This document shows positions 45,680-56,639 of a stretch of 64,000 nt of DNA, piece after piece. This DNA comes from Galaxea fascicularis. Lineage: Eukaryota > Cnidaria > Anthozoa > Scleractinia > Euphylliidae. The translations under genes were made by a program, and so were the position numbers. The DNA lies in contig OX419335.1 in assembly GCA_948470475.1 (NCBI GenBank), positions 41,573,025-41,637,024 on the forward strand. Reading direction: 5' to 3'. The notes under the pieces are model-generated. The model was given only the letters and a program-made list of their open reading frames with translations, did no database searches and was not told the origin of the DNA. Within the stretch, counting starts at the first letter, position 1, and every line of letters begins with the position of its first letter.

Positions 45680-45946
45680 ATGGCGGGCGAGAATGTGTCT
45701 CTTCGAATTCGTACTTCCACTAGCTATAAGGCGGCTTTAAATCAAGCTCGCATGACTTTTGGAATAGATAAATTTCACGAAGAGCAACAGGAAGCATGTC
45801 TTCGTTTCCTTACCAACCGGCTATGGAAAGTCGATAATATTTCAATCCATACCAGTTACCGCCTCTGCTCTTTGGAAGAAACTGTGCACTATTTTTATCG
45901 TGTCACCTTTAAAAACTCTAATGGAGGACAAGGAGAATTATCTTAA
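45680..45946 (+). CDS. Short RecQ-like Q-motif ORF, copy B
   Basis: Counterpart of 12342-12608: 88 residues, ATG in AAAATGGCGGG, with MTFGIDKFHEEQQEACLRFL. Few amino-acid changes separate the copies and both remain open to the same stop position. The CCAAT-like site upstream reads GATTGG here (GATTAG in A). A retained function is possible, though the core helicase motifs are lacking. Confidence 0.45.
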   Translation: MAGENVSLRIRTSTSYKAALNQARMTFGIDKFHEEQQEACLRFLTNRLWKVDNISIHTSYRLCSLEETVHYFYRVTFKNSNGGQGELS

Positions 45947-46689
45947 TGGGCTTGGATTAAAAGCTATCACCTCCTCCCCTTTCCTTTGCGGTGGGAGGGT
46001 ACGGCTATACGCGTAGGTTAATACGGATCTTTAAACCCTTTTCATGGCGCTCACGGAGAGAAATTTATATTTGTCTACGGTTCGCAACTTTGGCTTCTAA
46101 AACGAATAGCTTTTTCCCTGATACAAATTCTTATGATTTTCGTCATTACGCAATCAGTTAAGTGTCATAACGGAAGTAGAAGCCGATGAAAATCGCAAAC
46201 AATCCTCACTGCCAAAACAGACACTCATCGCCTTGGCGGAATAAGATATGGGAGGCAAAATTTAGCCAACGACTTACGGACGAAGAGACAGGATCACCAA
46301 ACCGAGGAAAACGGGAAACTTTAATAAGTGCTCTTCTCCAAAACTCAGAAAAATGTCTTCCCGGGAAACGTAACAGGGCCGGTGAAGCGGAGACTAAACC
46401 CTGCGCAAAGGTCCGGCCCAGCTGACACACCACCGTATAGAGCGTGGGTTCGATTGAACCTCCATAAGAGCCGCAGTAAACGAAGCAGATGTACAGCCCT
46501 AAAAAGGGGCAAGAAAAGAACGAAGTGAAAAACGTGGAAGAGAAAAAGCGAAGCCCAAAACAGGGAGGGAGAGAATCCGCCAGCCGAGCCGGACCAGGAA
46601 CCCGTCCTAAAACAGGTTATAGGGCATGAATTAGATTACCCTTCTGGTCAAGGCAAGGAGGAGGATGGGGTCGGGAAAAACGCACGACG

Positions 46690-47300
46690 CGTGAGCAACG
46701 TAAAGGTACAAACTGAAAGCGCTCGACATACGATTAACTGAGAGCGCGCAACACACGAGCAACCGAAAACGCTCGACACACGGGCAACTGAAAAACGCTC
46801 GACACACGAGCAACTGAAAAACGCTCGACACACGAGCAACTGAAAAACGCTCAACACACGAGCAACTGAAGAACGCTCGACACACGAGCAACCGAAAACG
46901 CCCGACACACGAGCAACTGAAGAACGCTCGACACACGGGCAACTGGAAGCGCTCGACACACGAGCAACTGAACTGAAGACGCTGAACACACGATCGACTC
47001 GACTGGAAACGCTCGACACACGAGCAACTGAAAACACTTCAGACACACGAGCAACTGAAAACGCTAGACACACGAGAAACCGAAAAGGTTTGACACACGA
47101 ACAGCTGAAAACGCTCGACACACGAGCAACTGAAAACGCCCGATACACGAGTAACAGAAAACTCTAGACACCCGAGCAACTGAAAAAACACTAGACACCG
47201 GGGGAACCGAATGACGCCTGCCACACAAGCAATAGAAAACCGACTGATAACACTAGACAGCGAGTACCGAAAACAACTAGGAAAACGAGACACTAAATAA
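46690..47300. repeat. ~24-bp minisatellite
   Basis: About 25 diverged units of 'cgctcgacacacgagcaactgaaaa', each containing the imperfect palindrome CTCGACACACGAG. Units degrade toward 47300. Translations of this region (ARVSSVF-type repeats) are by-products. Confidence 0.9.
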
Positions 47301-47456
47301 CGCCCGACTAAGAGCAACAAACACTTGACACGAGCACGAACAAACCGACAACGCAAAAGAGAAGCGAAGCATGGGCAAAACTAATAAAGTAGAACGAAGC
47401 GAAACGGAACAAGCGAAAAAACGCCTTCGAGCGACAAGAAGAAAAAACGGCTAAGA

Positions 47457-47636
47457 CTAGCACAATAAATAAGATAGAAACGAAACCCGTGCCTCTTGCA
47501 CTTGACCAGCAGCTTGTGGAGCGGCAACTTGCGGATCAGGGTTTTGAACAGCCTGACTTGCGGGTGTTTGCAGAGAAGGATCAGGGTTCTGTAAAGCGGC
47601 CAAAGCATCCGGATCCGGCTGGACAGGCGCAGCCAT
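47457..47636 (-). CDS. Gag-like proline/alanine-rich ORF
   Basis: 59 residues from ATG at 47636: MAAPVQPDPDALAALQNPDP followed by SLQTPASQAVQNPDPQVAA. N-termini rich in P, A and Q with NPDP repeats occur in Gag-like proteins of LTR and DIRS elements. It ends at a stop as the sequence enters the minisatellite side. Weak evidence. Confidence 0.3.
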   Translation of the reverse strand: MAAPVQPDPDALAALQNPDPSLQTPASQAVQNPDPQVAAPQAAGQVQEARVSFLSYLLC

Positions 47637-47876
47637 CGAGAAGAAGGAAGAAAAGCAGCAAAAGCTTCGGCGACGTAAAAGATGACTTGAAAAATATTCT
47701 GGACCGCGACGCCGAGCGCGTAACTTGGCAAAAGAGGGAAAAAATACCAGAAAACGAATCTTAAATAGGTAATTAGAACCCCCGGGAAGCAGTAGGCTAA
47801 TGATCAATTCACCCGGGGCACCAAAAGCGGGAAGAGAATTCCGCGCGGCTGATTTCGTGACTTTTTTTGGCAACGA

Positions 47877-49689
47877 GAATATTAAACCCTTTTTAAGATT
47901 TTTTGTCAGGTGCTCAGTTAGGCTGCTGGATAAACCGCATGAGGTTTTTCAGTATACTGTAAGGCGCTGTGTAAAGATGGCTGTTAATTTTGAGCATTCG
48001 TGTATACTTAAAACTAACAAATGTTGAGAGCTTCGACAGGCTTATGTCTAGTATTTTAACAGTGTCGTTTGATGCTATGTCAATGTGTAAAGGAACTTAT
48101 TCGTAGGTAAATACCTATGTAACACCTTATACTGGAATTCACGCGATTTGGCACCCGTGTCTTATATTGCACGCATGCCAAATATTTGCACGTTTAGCGT
48201 GACATTTGGCACACCATCTGAGCAAATAAGACCAAACGTGACATTCCTTGTTTTGCTAATCAAATACACGTCGGTTTTTGACCTTTGTGATATCCAGTTC
48301 GATTTGGGGCAAAATCATGAGGAGCACTGTTTGGCAATAAAAGCCGGAATTCTAAAAAGCTTTTCCATGTCCTTAGAAATTTCGGCCGGCTCGGACGAGT
48401 TCAGTCTCTAACTGTAATCATTTCGCTCAAGTTAGAAATGAAAGCCTCGCTCCCGGGCCCGGGCTCCCGGGTTGATACACGTGCGGTCGAAAACACCAAG
48501 CCGATATAGGACATATAGGTTTAATTTACGATTCTTTCTTTAATTGTTCCTTCGTACTCCTATTGTTGTGGCCTCAGGGCACTTATCGAAGCGGTCAACT
48601 GAAATAATTACATTAAGAAATCACCTAAATATTCGTTTTTCATAGCTAAAATGATCTCAGAACTAAACGCACGTGATATCGAAAGGAACTTGAAAACAGA
48701 CAAAAATCTAGCGAAACCTATAACGTATGAATCACAAACTCTCATAACATTATAACCTTAAACAAAGTAAATTGATGCTTACCATCGTTCGCGGGTCTTG
48801 ATTTCCTAGAGAATTTCGACCTAACTTGTCTTCTACAGTAGTTTCCAATAGATCTTGATCTCAAAGGGGTCTTAAGTAGAACTGAAATGTGAGCTATGAT
48901 CTATACTCAGCTATCATGCCGTGCGGTAATCACGGCGGTAACGTAAATCAAACCACAAAATATTTCGCGACATATTCCGATTCTAACGGAAGCAGTAACA
49001 TTAGCTACCTCAAAAAGTTATAGATTTCACAAAAATTACCTAATATAAATGGAAGGGAATCCACTGTTAAACTTGTCTGCGAAAATGTAATGGTACATGC
49101 TTCTTTTTTAGGTTTTTGTTACACTTCTTTTTTTTACAATATATGGTGTATTAATTTCTATAGAGTAAAGAAGAAACAAAATAACAAGAAAAAAACAAAA
49201 AAGACTTACAAAGAAAGGTGCAGTACATTATGTCTTAGCCTTGTTATAATACAATGCTTTTTTTTTTAATTGACACTGAAAAAAGACACGACACTGACAT
49301 ACAATGACTTACTACTGACACATCTATGAACGGTTTTGCTAACAAAGCGGTAACTTGAAGCGACCTTGTTCATAATAAAAGTTGGTTGGGTGGAGTTCTG
49401 ATGGTAGGAAAGACTTCAGCTTGCACAGTCTATAGCTGCCCTGAAAGGGTTCCTATTTCCTGATTTCTCGACATTTCGTTCCGATCTCGAATCCTGATTT
49501 TAGCAATAGGACTGCTGGATAAGATTGGGGTGATTTCGCCAGATTTGACCTGATGGCCAACCAGTATGATATCGCGCCAACTGAAGGAAGCAATAATTAA
49601 TAAGAGTACCTATCTGTAAATTTCGAGAATTCGTCTACAGAAGCGAAAATTCGAATTTCTTTTTATTTGCCCCAAAGGACCCTTCCTTT
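47877..49689. other. Duplicated non-coding segment, copy B, part 1
   Basis: Aligns with 15820-17700. A B-specific run CCCGGGCCCGGGCTCCCGGG at 48452-48471 replaces 'cccaggttg' in A. No coding sequence recognised in either copy. Confidence 0.7.
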
Positions 49690-50213
49690 TTGAGCTATTT
49701 TGTGTAAACAAAATCGCTCTATGTCAGCATGAAGCTCAAGAAATTCTTCCTTGGTCGGGTGGTTCTGCCTTGAATCAATGAAATAAAGGTTTCTTTAGAA
49801 TTAGATGGCATTGTTTCAGCCAGCGGCCAATCTAATTCCCTGTTTTAAAGGTGTTTTTGAAAGCATGTGGTCAGTGATGGTCAGCACTGAGACTAAGTTA
49901 CACATGCGTGTTGATTACGCTCAAAGGAACATCTGCGAGGAATGTCACGCGTCATCCATGTCATGTTACGTGATGTATTTATTACTATCACACGAAGGGG
50001 TACCACCGTTATGGTAGTCTTTCCGGAGAAAAGGGTTTGTATATTTAACGCATGCGTGAATGACAACAATAGGCGTGAGATACTGGAGTCAGATTCACTC
50101 TTTACTTGCATCTACAACCGCAGTACAAATATGAATTATTTCATATATACTTCACATCACTTTACTGTTCGGGAAAATATGAACTCAATAAATTGACCTC
50201 GCTCCCAATGTGT

Positions 50214-50252
50214 GGCTTCATAGCTCAGTTGGTAGAGCATCGCACCGGTATC

Positions 50253-50285
<33 letters not shown>
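50214..50285 (+). tRNA. tRNA-like gene, unit 1
   Basis: 72 nt. Acceptor GGCTTCA pairs fully with TGAAGCC, D stem GCTC/GAGC and T stem ACGGG/CCCGT are perfect, and the T loop is TTCGAAT. A box is TAGCTCAGTTGG (50221-50232) and B box GGTTCGAATCC (50265-50275). The anticodon loop reads CCGGTAT, which would give anticodon GGT (Thr). But position 33 is C instead of U and the last anticodon-stem pair is A-C. It is therefore best called tRNA-like; charging and decoding are doubtful. Confidence 0.75.
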
Positions 50286-50286
<1 letters not shown>

Positions 50287-50289
50287 TGA

Positions 50290-50295
50290 TTTTTT
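50290..50295 (+). terminator. Pol III T6 terminator
   Basis: Six T residues four bases after the tRNA-like gene, inside the small palindrome CCTGATTTTTTCAGG. Repeated in every unit at +250-bp steps. Confidence 0.7.
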
Positions 50296-50463
50296 CAGGC
50301 TTCTTTCTTTCCAGTTGCTTAAATTGGAAAATTTACTGCGATGATCACTCTTTACTTGCATCTACAACCGCAGTACAAATATGAATTATTTCATATATAC
50401 TTCACATCACTTTACTGTTCGGGAAAATATGAACTCAATAAATTGACCTCGCTCCCAATGTGT

Positions 50464-50502
50464 GGCTTCATAGCTCAGTTGGTAGAGCATCGCACCGGTA
50501 TC

Positions 50503-50535
<33 letters not shown>
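50464..50535 (+). tRNA. tRNA-like gene, unit 2
   Basis: Same sequence as unit 1. Confidence 0.75.
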
Positions 50536-50536
<1 letters not shown>

Positions 50537-50713
50537 TGATTTTTTCAGGCTTCTTTCTTTCCAGTTGCTTAAATTGGAAAATTTACTGCGATGATCACTC
50601 TTTACTTGCATCTACAACCGCAGTACAAATATGAATTATTTCATATATACTTCACATCACTTTACTGTTCGGGAAAATATGAACTCAATAAATTGACCTC
50701 GCTCCCAATGTGT

Positions 50714-50752
50714 GGCTTCATAGCTCAGTTGGTAGAGCATCGCACCGGTATC

Positions 50753-50785
<33 letters not shown>
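50714..50785 (+). tRNA. tRNA-like gene, unit 3
   Basis: Same sequence as unit 1. Confidence 0.75.
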
Positions 50786-50786
<1 letters not shown>

Positions 50787-50963
50787 TGATTTTTTCAGGC
50801 TTCTTTCTTTCCAGTTGCTTAAATTGGAAAATTTACTGCGATGATCACTCTTTACTTGCATCTACAACCGCAGTACAAATATGAATTATTTCATATATAC
50901 TTCACATCACTTTACTGTTCGGGAAAATATGAACTCAATAAATTGACCTCGCTCCCAATGTGT

Positions 50964-51002
50964 GGCTTCATAGCTCAGTTGGTAGAGCATCGCACCGGTA
51001 TC

Positions 51003-51035
<33 letters not shown>
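50964..51035 (+). tRNA. tRNA-like gene, unit 4
   Basis: Same sequence as unit 1. Confidence 0.75.
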
Positions 51036-51036
<1 letters not shown>

Positions 51037-51213
51037 TGATTTTTTCAGGCTTCTTTCTTTCCAGTTGCTTAAATTGGAAAATTTACTGCGATGATCACTC
51101 TTTACTTGCATCTACAACCGCAGTACAAATATGAATTATTTCATATATACTTCACATCACTTTACTGTTCGGGAAAATATGAACTCAATAAATTGACCTC
51201 GCTCCCAATGTGT

Positions 51214-51252
51214 GGCTTCATAGCTCAGTTGGTAGAGCATCGCACCGGTATC

Positions 51253-51285
<33 letters not shown>
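51214..51285 (+). tRNA. tRNA-like gene, unit 5
   Basis: Same sequence as unit 1. Confidence 0.75.
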
Positions 51286-51286
<1 letters not shown>

Positions 51287-51463
51287 TGATTTTTTCAGGC
51301 TTCTTTCTTTCCAGTTGCTTAAATTGGAAAATTTACTGCGATGATCACTCTTTACTTGCATCTACAACCGCAGTACAAATATGAATTATTTCATATATAC
51401 TTCACATCACTTTACTGTTCGGGAAAATATGAACTCAATAAATTGACCTCGCTCCCAATGTGT

Positions 51464-51502
51464 GGCTTCATAGCTCAGTTGGTAGAGCATCGCACCGGTA
51501 TC

Positions 51503-51535
<33 letters not shown>
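51464..51535 (+). tRNA. tRNA-like gene, unit 6
   Basis: Same sequence as unit 1. Confidence 0.75.
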
Positions 51536-51536
<1 letters not shown>

Positions 51537-51713
51537 TGATTTTTTCAGGCTTCTTTCTTTCCAGTTGCTTAAATTGGAAAATTTACTGCGATGATCACTC
51601 TTTACTTGCATCTACAACCGCAGTACAAATATGAATTATTTCATATATACTTCACATCACTTTACTGTTCGGGAAAATATGAACTCAATAAATTGACCTC
51701 GCTCCCAATGTGT

Positions 51714-51752
51714 GGCTTCATAGCTCAGTTGGTAGAGCATCGCACCGGTATC

Positions 51753-51785
<33 letters not shown>
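51714..51785 (+). tRNA. tRNA-like gene, unit 7
   Basis: Same sequence as unit 1. Confidence 0.75.
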
Positions 51786-51786
<1 letters not shown>

Positions 51787-51963
51787 TGATTTTTTCAGGC
51801 TTCTTTCTTTCCAGTTGCTTAAATTGGAAAATTTACTGCGATGATCACTCTTTACTTGCATCTACAACCGCAGTACAAATATGAATTATTTCATATATAC
51901 TTCACATCACTTTACTGTTCGGGAAAATATGAACTCAATAAATTGACCTCGCTCCCAATGTGT

Positions 51964-52002
51964 GGCTTCATAGCTCAGTTGGTAGAGCATCGCACCGGTA
52001 TC

Positions 52003-52035
<33 letters not shown>
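51964..52035 (+). tRNA. tRNA-like gene, unit 8
   Basis: Same sequence as unit 1. Confidence 0.75.
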
Positions 52036-52036
<1 letters not shown>

Positions 52037-53212
52037 TGATTTTTTCAGGCTTCTTTCTTTCCAGTTGCTTAAATTGGAAAATTTACTGCGATGATCACTC
52101 TTTACTTGCAATGAAGTATGAGTTGTGCTGTTTCGATGGATGATGAAGGTAGTAAGGTAGGGACGAAAGTATTTGAAGTTTACGGCCGCGGCTTGTTGGT
52201 TATAACGCCCGTGTGTTTAGTCTCCTTCGCAGACACTCTTTTGATTCGTCACGCAATCTTTCCTTCCCAATGAACGTATGCTGAAACGAGCGGAAGATTC
52301 GTTTCCCATTGTTAGCAAAGATCAGCCGGAGTCCACGTAAAAATTACTACAGAGCCAATCAGCGCTAAGTTACTGTGTAATGAAAAGCCTGACGTCTCAC
52401 GTTTTCGAGGGGAGTGTCTTTAATATTTTGAATTGCGTGTGATGCACAACCTGCGCCTCCTGGAAAGTCCTTCGATGATTTTTCAGCATCTTTGAATTCG
52501 GTCATCCCGATGAAAACGAGAGTAGAACTATGTTAGTGGCACTCGACCACTTCTGAAGAGAATTTTTAAGGGTTAAAAACAATGAAATTTAGTTTTTGAG
52601 AATTGAAACGTCGAGTTATTCGAACAACCCGTAATGTAACCGCGAGAGACCTAGCGGGGAAGAAATGCCGTTCTGAGATCAAGCAGTGTTCTTTAAATCA
52701 CATATTACTCTTTGCCATTGAACTGATTGAATGCTCTGATTATCGGAAATAATACAGGCGGTGAAAAGCGGCAAAAAACGTTAAACGAATAATGCTAGTC
52801 GTAATTGATTCAGCATCAAGCAGGATCAAGGTAATTTGGTTGAGCGGTTCCTACTCGGGGAGCAAATATTTCGTTTCGAAGTGGACGAGTGCTTAGTTTT
52901 GTAATTTTTCTTGTGTTTTTTTGTTCCTTTGCTAATTTTGTCAAAACTGCAAGAGCATTGTTAAAACTGGAAGAGCATTGTGTGACGAAAATAAACATAT
53001 GTTTGACGGATTTGAAGACTATAAATATTAGTCTAATCAGAAGTGGCTGTTTCCACAAGTGATATTTGTCCGGAAGAAAAATGCTATGGAAGGGAATCCT
53101 TAATCTGGATATTTGTTCCCCTTGAAGTGAAGCCGTTTTTATGTTAAACAATGAAAATGGTGATTTCGGATAGTGAGCAATTTCATTTATCAAATGGATT
53201 ACTTTCGTCTCT

Positions 53213-53421
53213 CACGTGTAAACAGGCACCAAGACATACAGCCCTGTTTATCAAATGCGATTTTCAACTTTGATCTATCACGTGCATACGTTTGGTAATA
53301 GCAAGTTCGTTGGTTAATTCCCACATGAATAAGGCAGCGCTGTTGGTTAAATGCGACTCCGAACTTTGATCGGTCACGTGGATCCAACATGACCTTTGAT
53401 CAATCACAAGATTTGCACGTG
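53213..53421. promoter_or_regulatory. Cluster of four CACGTG E-boxes
   Basis: CACGTG at 53213, 53279, 53375 and 53416. The middle two lie in repeats of 'aaatgcga....aactttgatc..tcacgtg'. The cluster is kept in the second Helentron-like copy (58112 onward). CACGTG is the core site of MYC/USF/CLOCK-type bHLH factors; use here is inferred. Confidence 0.45.
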
Positions 53422-53881
53422 GTCAATTCAACTTGTTTACAACAACATCTAATTGAATTTATTTTCTGTGACAATGATTGGTCACTTTTAACCGTTTTTT
53501 ATTGGTTACTTTTCTCTCAACTTCAATTTTCTCTTCTTCTTATTGGCGGATTTCGATCCGTTGTTTGTCTGTTGATCGGGTTTTTTTAATATTGTGCAAC
53601 TGTTGACGCTCTTAATTCGGAGGAGCTTATTTTGGAAGTAATTGGTGGTTTGTTTTCGAGTCGGTAAGTTTAATATTGCCCTTATTTCGGGATATAACGC
53701 GGTGTTACGCTCATTTGCTTACTGTACACAGACGTTGTCAGCAAAAGGCCCAACACTGAAATAAGAGCGTTTGTTTAGGTCGGGCTATTTTTGCTGTCCG
53801 AAGTAAACAGCATAAAGCACTTGAAAATCAGAAATTGATGAATTATGGCAATTACAGATCTATACTCGTTATCAGTACTAT

Positions 53882-54136
53882 TTGTCCAACGTTGATTTGT
53901 TTTTGCTGGTGTTGTATATTACGGTGTGTTTGGTGGTTCGTTTGTTTGCGAATATTTCTTCATGTGGTCCTGGAACTGTTTCAGCACGTGTACGTATATT
54001 TTGGGAATTCGAGAGACTGGACAAATATAGTGTTTGCGAAAGTGCGGAGAAAGAAAATGAACAAATAATAGAAAATATATTACATATCGGTTTTTGCGGA
54101 ATTAATGAAACTCTTGTTTCAAAAAATGTAGGATGA
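53882..54136 (+). CDS. Small ORF in Helentron-like copy 1, possible membrane peptide
   Basis: The frame contains a hydrophobic stretch (LFLLVLYITVCLVVRLFA) and then YSVCESAEKENEQIIENILH, ending VSKNVG. In copy 2 (58741-59031) the same ending is open but joined to a different upstream frame, so an indel separates them. Conservation of the end could reflect simple duplication. No family recognised. Confidence 0.25.
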   Translation: MSNVDLFLLVLYITVCLVVRLFANISSCGPGTVSARVRIFWEFERLDKYSVCESAEKENEQIIENILHIGFCGINETLVSKNVG

Positions 54137-54365
54137 ATGACTATTTAATTGGTACAAATCAAACTCAAAATCAGTCTTAGAAATAAGAAAACTAAACAAA
54201 AATCAAATGAAAAACAGTTTGCTCGTACTTCTCCGATACCATAGCAAAAACCAAAAGCGCCACAGATAAATGACTCACCATTCAACCATTTTCTGACTTC
54301 TCCCTATCTTATCAACATTTTACCGCCCTTCACAAAATAGCTCAAGCACGCATTGCGTGCCTATG

Positions 54366-55922
54366 TTTGTGAACATGTTTTCAATACAATACAATACAAC
54401 ATACAATGCAACACAATACATTTTATGTGCATTTCAGTTTTGTATTTTACGTTTCTGAAAATAACTAGGTCCGCCCGATCAAGAATTTAATTCACAGGAT
54501 CGCTCCTAATGATGGGCTCACTGTTTCCGTTGAAAAAGGGGTTCTTTGATAAAATAACGTTAACGTTCGTAAACCGACGTCGTATACAAGGGTTTCCGTC
54601 CACTCGCAAACGATGATACCCTGACATATCGTTTACGCCTATCCACACGTAAACGATAGGAAAGTCGCAAACGCATAACTGAGGAATAAACGAGACCGCG
54701 GCTGGTAACCAGAATTGCCTTTAAATATTGACTGAACATGAGTTAACAAGTTGTGCCGTCAATAAACGTATACTGTTGTGCGTTTTTTATCCCGCATTCT
54801 GGCTGACGTCTTCGAAAATAAACCTTTACAGAGATCGTTTACATGTGGTGGGAGGCCTAAACGCACAAATATGTATGCGTTTACGAACGTAAACATTAAC
54901 GTGTGGACGGGACCTAAATGTCTAAGATCGAATAATAGAACAGAGCGTGAAAATATATATAAGCGGCGTTTGTCTCCAAAATCCATTAAATGCAAATTGT
55001 AATTTGACAGCTTCTGAAGTCCCGGAAAAGTTCGCGCCAAAATGACGTCATTTGGATGTCAGCAGTCGAGCTCTCGCGCTTCGTGCTCTGTGCCTTCGCG
55101 CCCTGTGAGCTCGAGTTCTCGGCAAGTCTAACCTGTTTGCAATTCTTCAATTCATGTCATAGAAGAAGATTTTACCTAAATACAACGACACGAGTTGCTG
55201 TATTGCGTGACAAATGAAATGCAATACATCAAGGGTGTTTGTAAACGCAGAACCCACTCGGAACTTATCGGGATGTGTCGGAACCTACCTGGAACCACTA
55301 GAAAAAAAATAGAATTAATGGGCTTCTTGTGGCCGATCCGGGATCACTCTGAAGTTGTATTTTATTTCAGTTTTATCTACATCTACATTAAAATGCATTG
55401 GTAAAAGTCGTTAGCCATCACACCAACGTTAAAAATGTTGCAAAAGTTTAAAATATTAACAATAAAAATAAAATCTTTTTGTGGGTTTTCTGACGGCATT
55501 CGTGAAGGGATTTAGGATCCTAAACTAGATGGATGGATGGATTTGTGTAGGCTGTGTCGCCGTTTCGCAGCTACAGGCATTCAGAACAAAGTATGAAAGG
55601 TCTTTATGAACCCACCCTGCAAGCAGCCTCCTTCTAGGAAGATCGAAGGAGACTCTACTGGCCCCCTACTCGGAGGGTGTTATGAGGCTTCACCTCAATG
55701 ACAACGTTTCCTTAGCTACAAACGGAACATAAAATAGTTCTGAATTTAAGATAACAAACTGATAAGTTGCTTGGAGCAGGTGAAAAAGGATCACTGATGT
55801 TTTGTCTAAAACTGTAAGGCCGGGTTTTCTTTTCCGCGGCTCTTTGCTTATAGTAACGGAGAGCAACAAGAGACGATGGACTGTTCTGTAGGTATATATA
55901 ACCTATAATAGGTCAACTCCTG
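54366..55922. other. Duplicated non-coding segment, copy B, part 2
   Basis: Aligns with 17705-19290, including the MITE-like block (54591-54912), the CRE/E2F pair (55031-55050) and the stem-loop (about 55194-55231). The duplication ends at 'ggtcaactcc' (55922). 55923-56639 is unique and shows no gene. Confidence 0.7.
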
Positions 55923-56639
55923 ATGCCACAACATCAACTATCGTAACAGCACTGTGATTGTGAAGTGAAACCAGTTTCCCACAATGGAATGATTCCATAA
56001 ACAAAACACTAACAACGATTAAGAAATCAGAAAAATGCAAATAACCTTAAATTGTGATAATAAATAGTAGACGTCCTTCTGTTTTGAACTCCAAATTCAC
56101 TTTTTCGTAATTACCAGGGATCCGATACAGCTTTTACATATATTTTCTCTTATATATTTATACTGATGTGAATCAACACTTCTTTAATATCATAAACGTG
56201 AATCCATATGACGGACTGACCACAAAATTAGATCTGGCTATACTTACTACAGTAGATCAGTTTCTCTAGAAAGCTTCACTTGAGGTCGGCGAGACTTGAC
56301 AACGATGCCGATTGATTACTTGCATTTCTACTGAGTGTATTGCGGTTTGAACCATGTTTCAAAGTCCATAACTTGGTCTCTGATCAACCCAAAAGAATCA
56401 AACTTGGTGAAATGACCAATCTCAAAGATATATTTCACGTGATGGTGTCATTTTATCCATTACTTCAAATTTGAAACTCGCCCCAGTTCCCTGCGCAACT
56501 CCGAAATGGCCCATTAATGTACCAGGCTAATCCTCTGGGAATTGAACTCTATTTTTGTGCAAATACTTTCTTTTGTTTCATTAAACCAATGTGGCCGCTG
56601 ATCACGTGAGTGAAAACTCCTCTGTAAGGAATCCCTTTT

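Larger units (their letters stand above)
46190..47876 (-). mobile_element. 1.7-kb B-specific insertion: LTR/DIRS-like 5' region with minisatellite
   Basis: Copy A is continuous across this point (15780-15825). On the minus strand the insert has a GC-rich leader with a TATA-like CTATTTAAG (about 47763-47771), then an ATG with a proline/alanine-rich ORF, then a minisatellite. That layout resembles the 5' end of a Gag-encoding retroelement. No polymerase is present and terminal repeats are not evident. Confidence 0.5.
50096..52110 (+). repeat. Tandem array: eight identical 250-bp units, each with a tRNA-like gene
   Basis: Units start at 50096, 50346, 50596, 50846, 51096, 51346, 51596 and 51846, plus a 15-bp partial unit to 52110. 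I see no base differences among them. Helentron copy 2 lacks the array: there 'gagtcagatta' runs directly into 'gaatgaagtatg' (57029-57051). Complete identity implies very recent expansion or strong homogenisation, or an assembly collapse/expansion artefact. Confidence 0.95.
49690..54365. mobile_element. Helentron-like element, copy 1 (carries tRNA array)
   Basis: Begins with TTGAGCTATTTTGTG (49690-49704) and ends with its inverse (54331-54345). A palindrome GCACGCATTGCGTGC (54346-54360) and CTATG follow. The empty site in copy A (17697-17705) is a run of T with no duplication. Subterminal inverted repeats, a 3' hairpin, T|T insertion and internal tandem repeats together match HINE/Helentron non-autonomous rolling-circle elements. 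No Rep/helicase is encoded. Copy 2 is at 56640-59260. Confidence 0.6.

Noticed and set aside
46631..47356. Long minus-strand ORFs rich in ARVSSVF / VCRAF repeats
   Set aside because: They are translations of the 24-bp minisatellite in several frames; no start context or domain.
50096..52110. CRISPR-like array
   Set aside because: Units are 250 bp and identical throughout, with no variable spacers; the genome is eukaryotic.
50106..52143. Repeated 97-100-residue ORFs across the array
   Set aside because: They are read through the tRNA-like genes (the AQLVEHRTG..VTGSNPVEA translation is a well-known tRNA artefact) and overlap unit borders.
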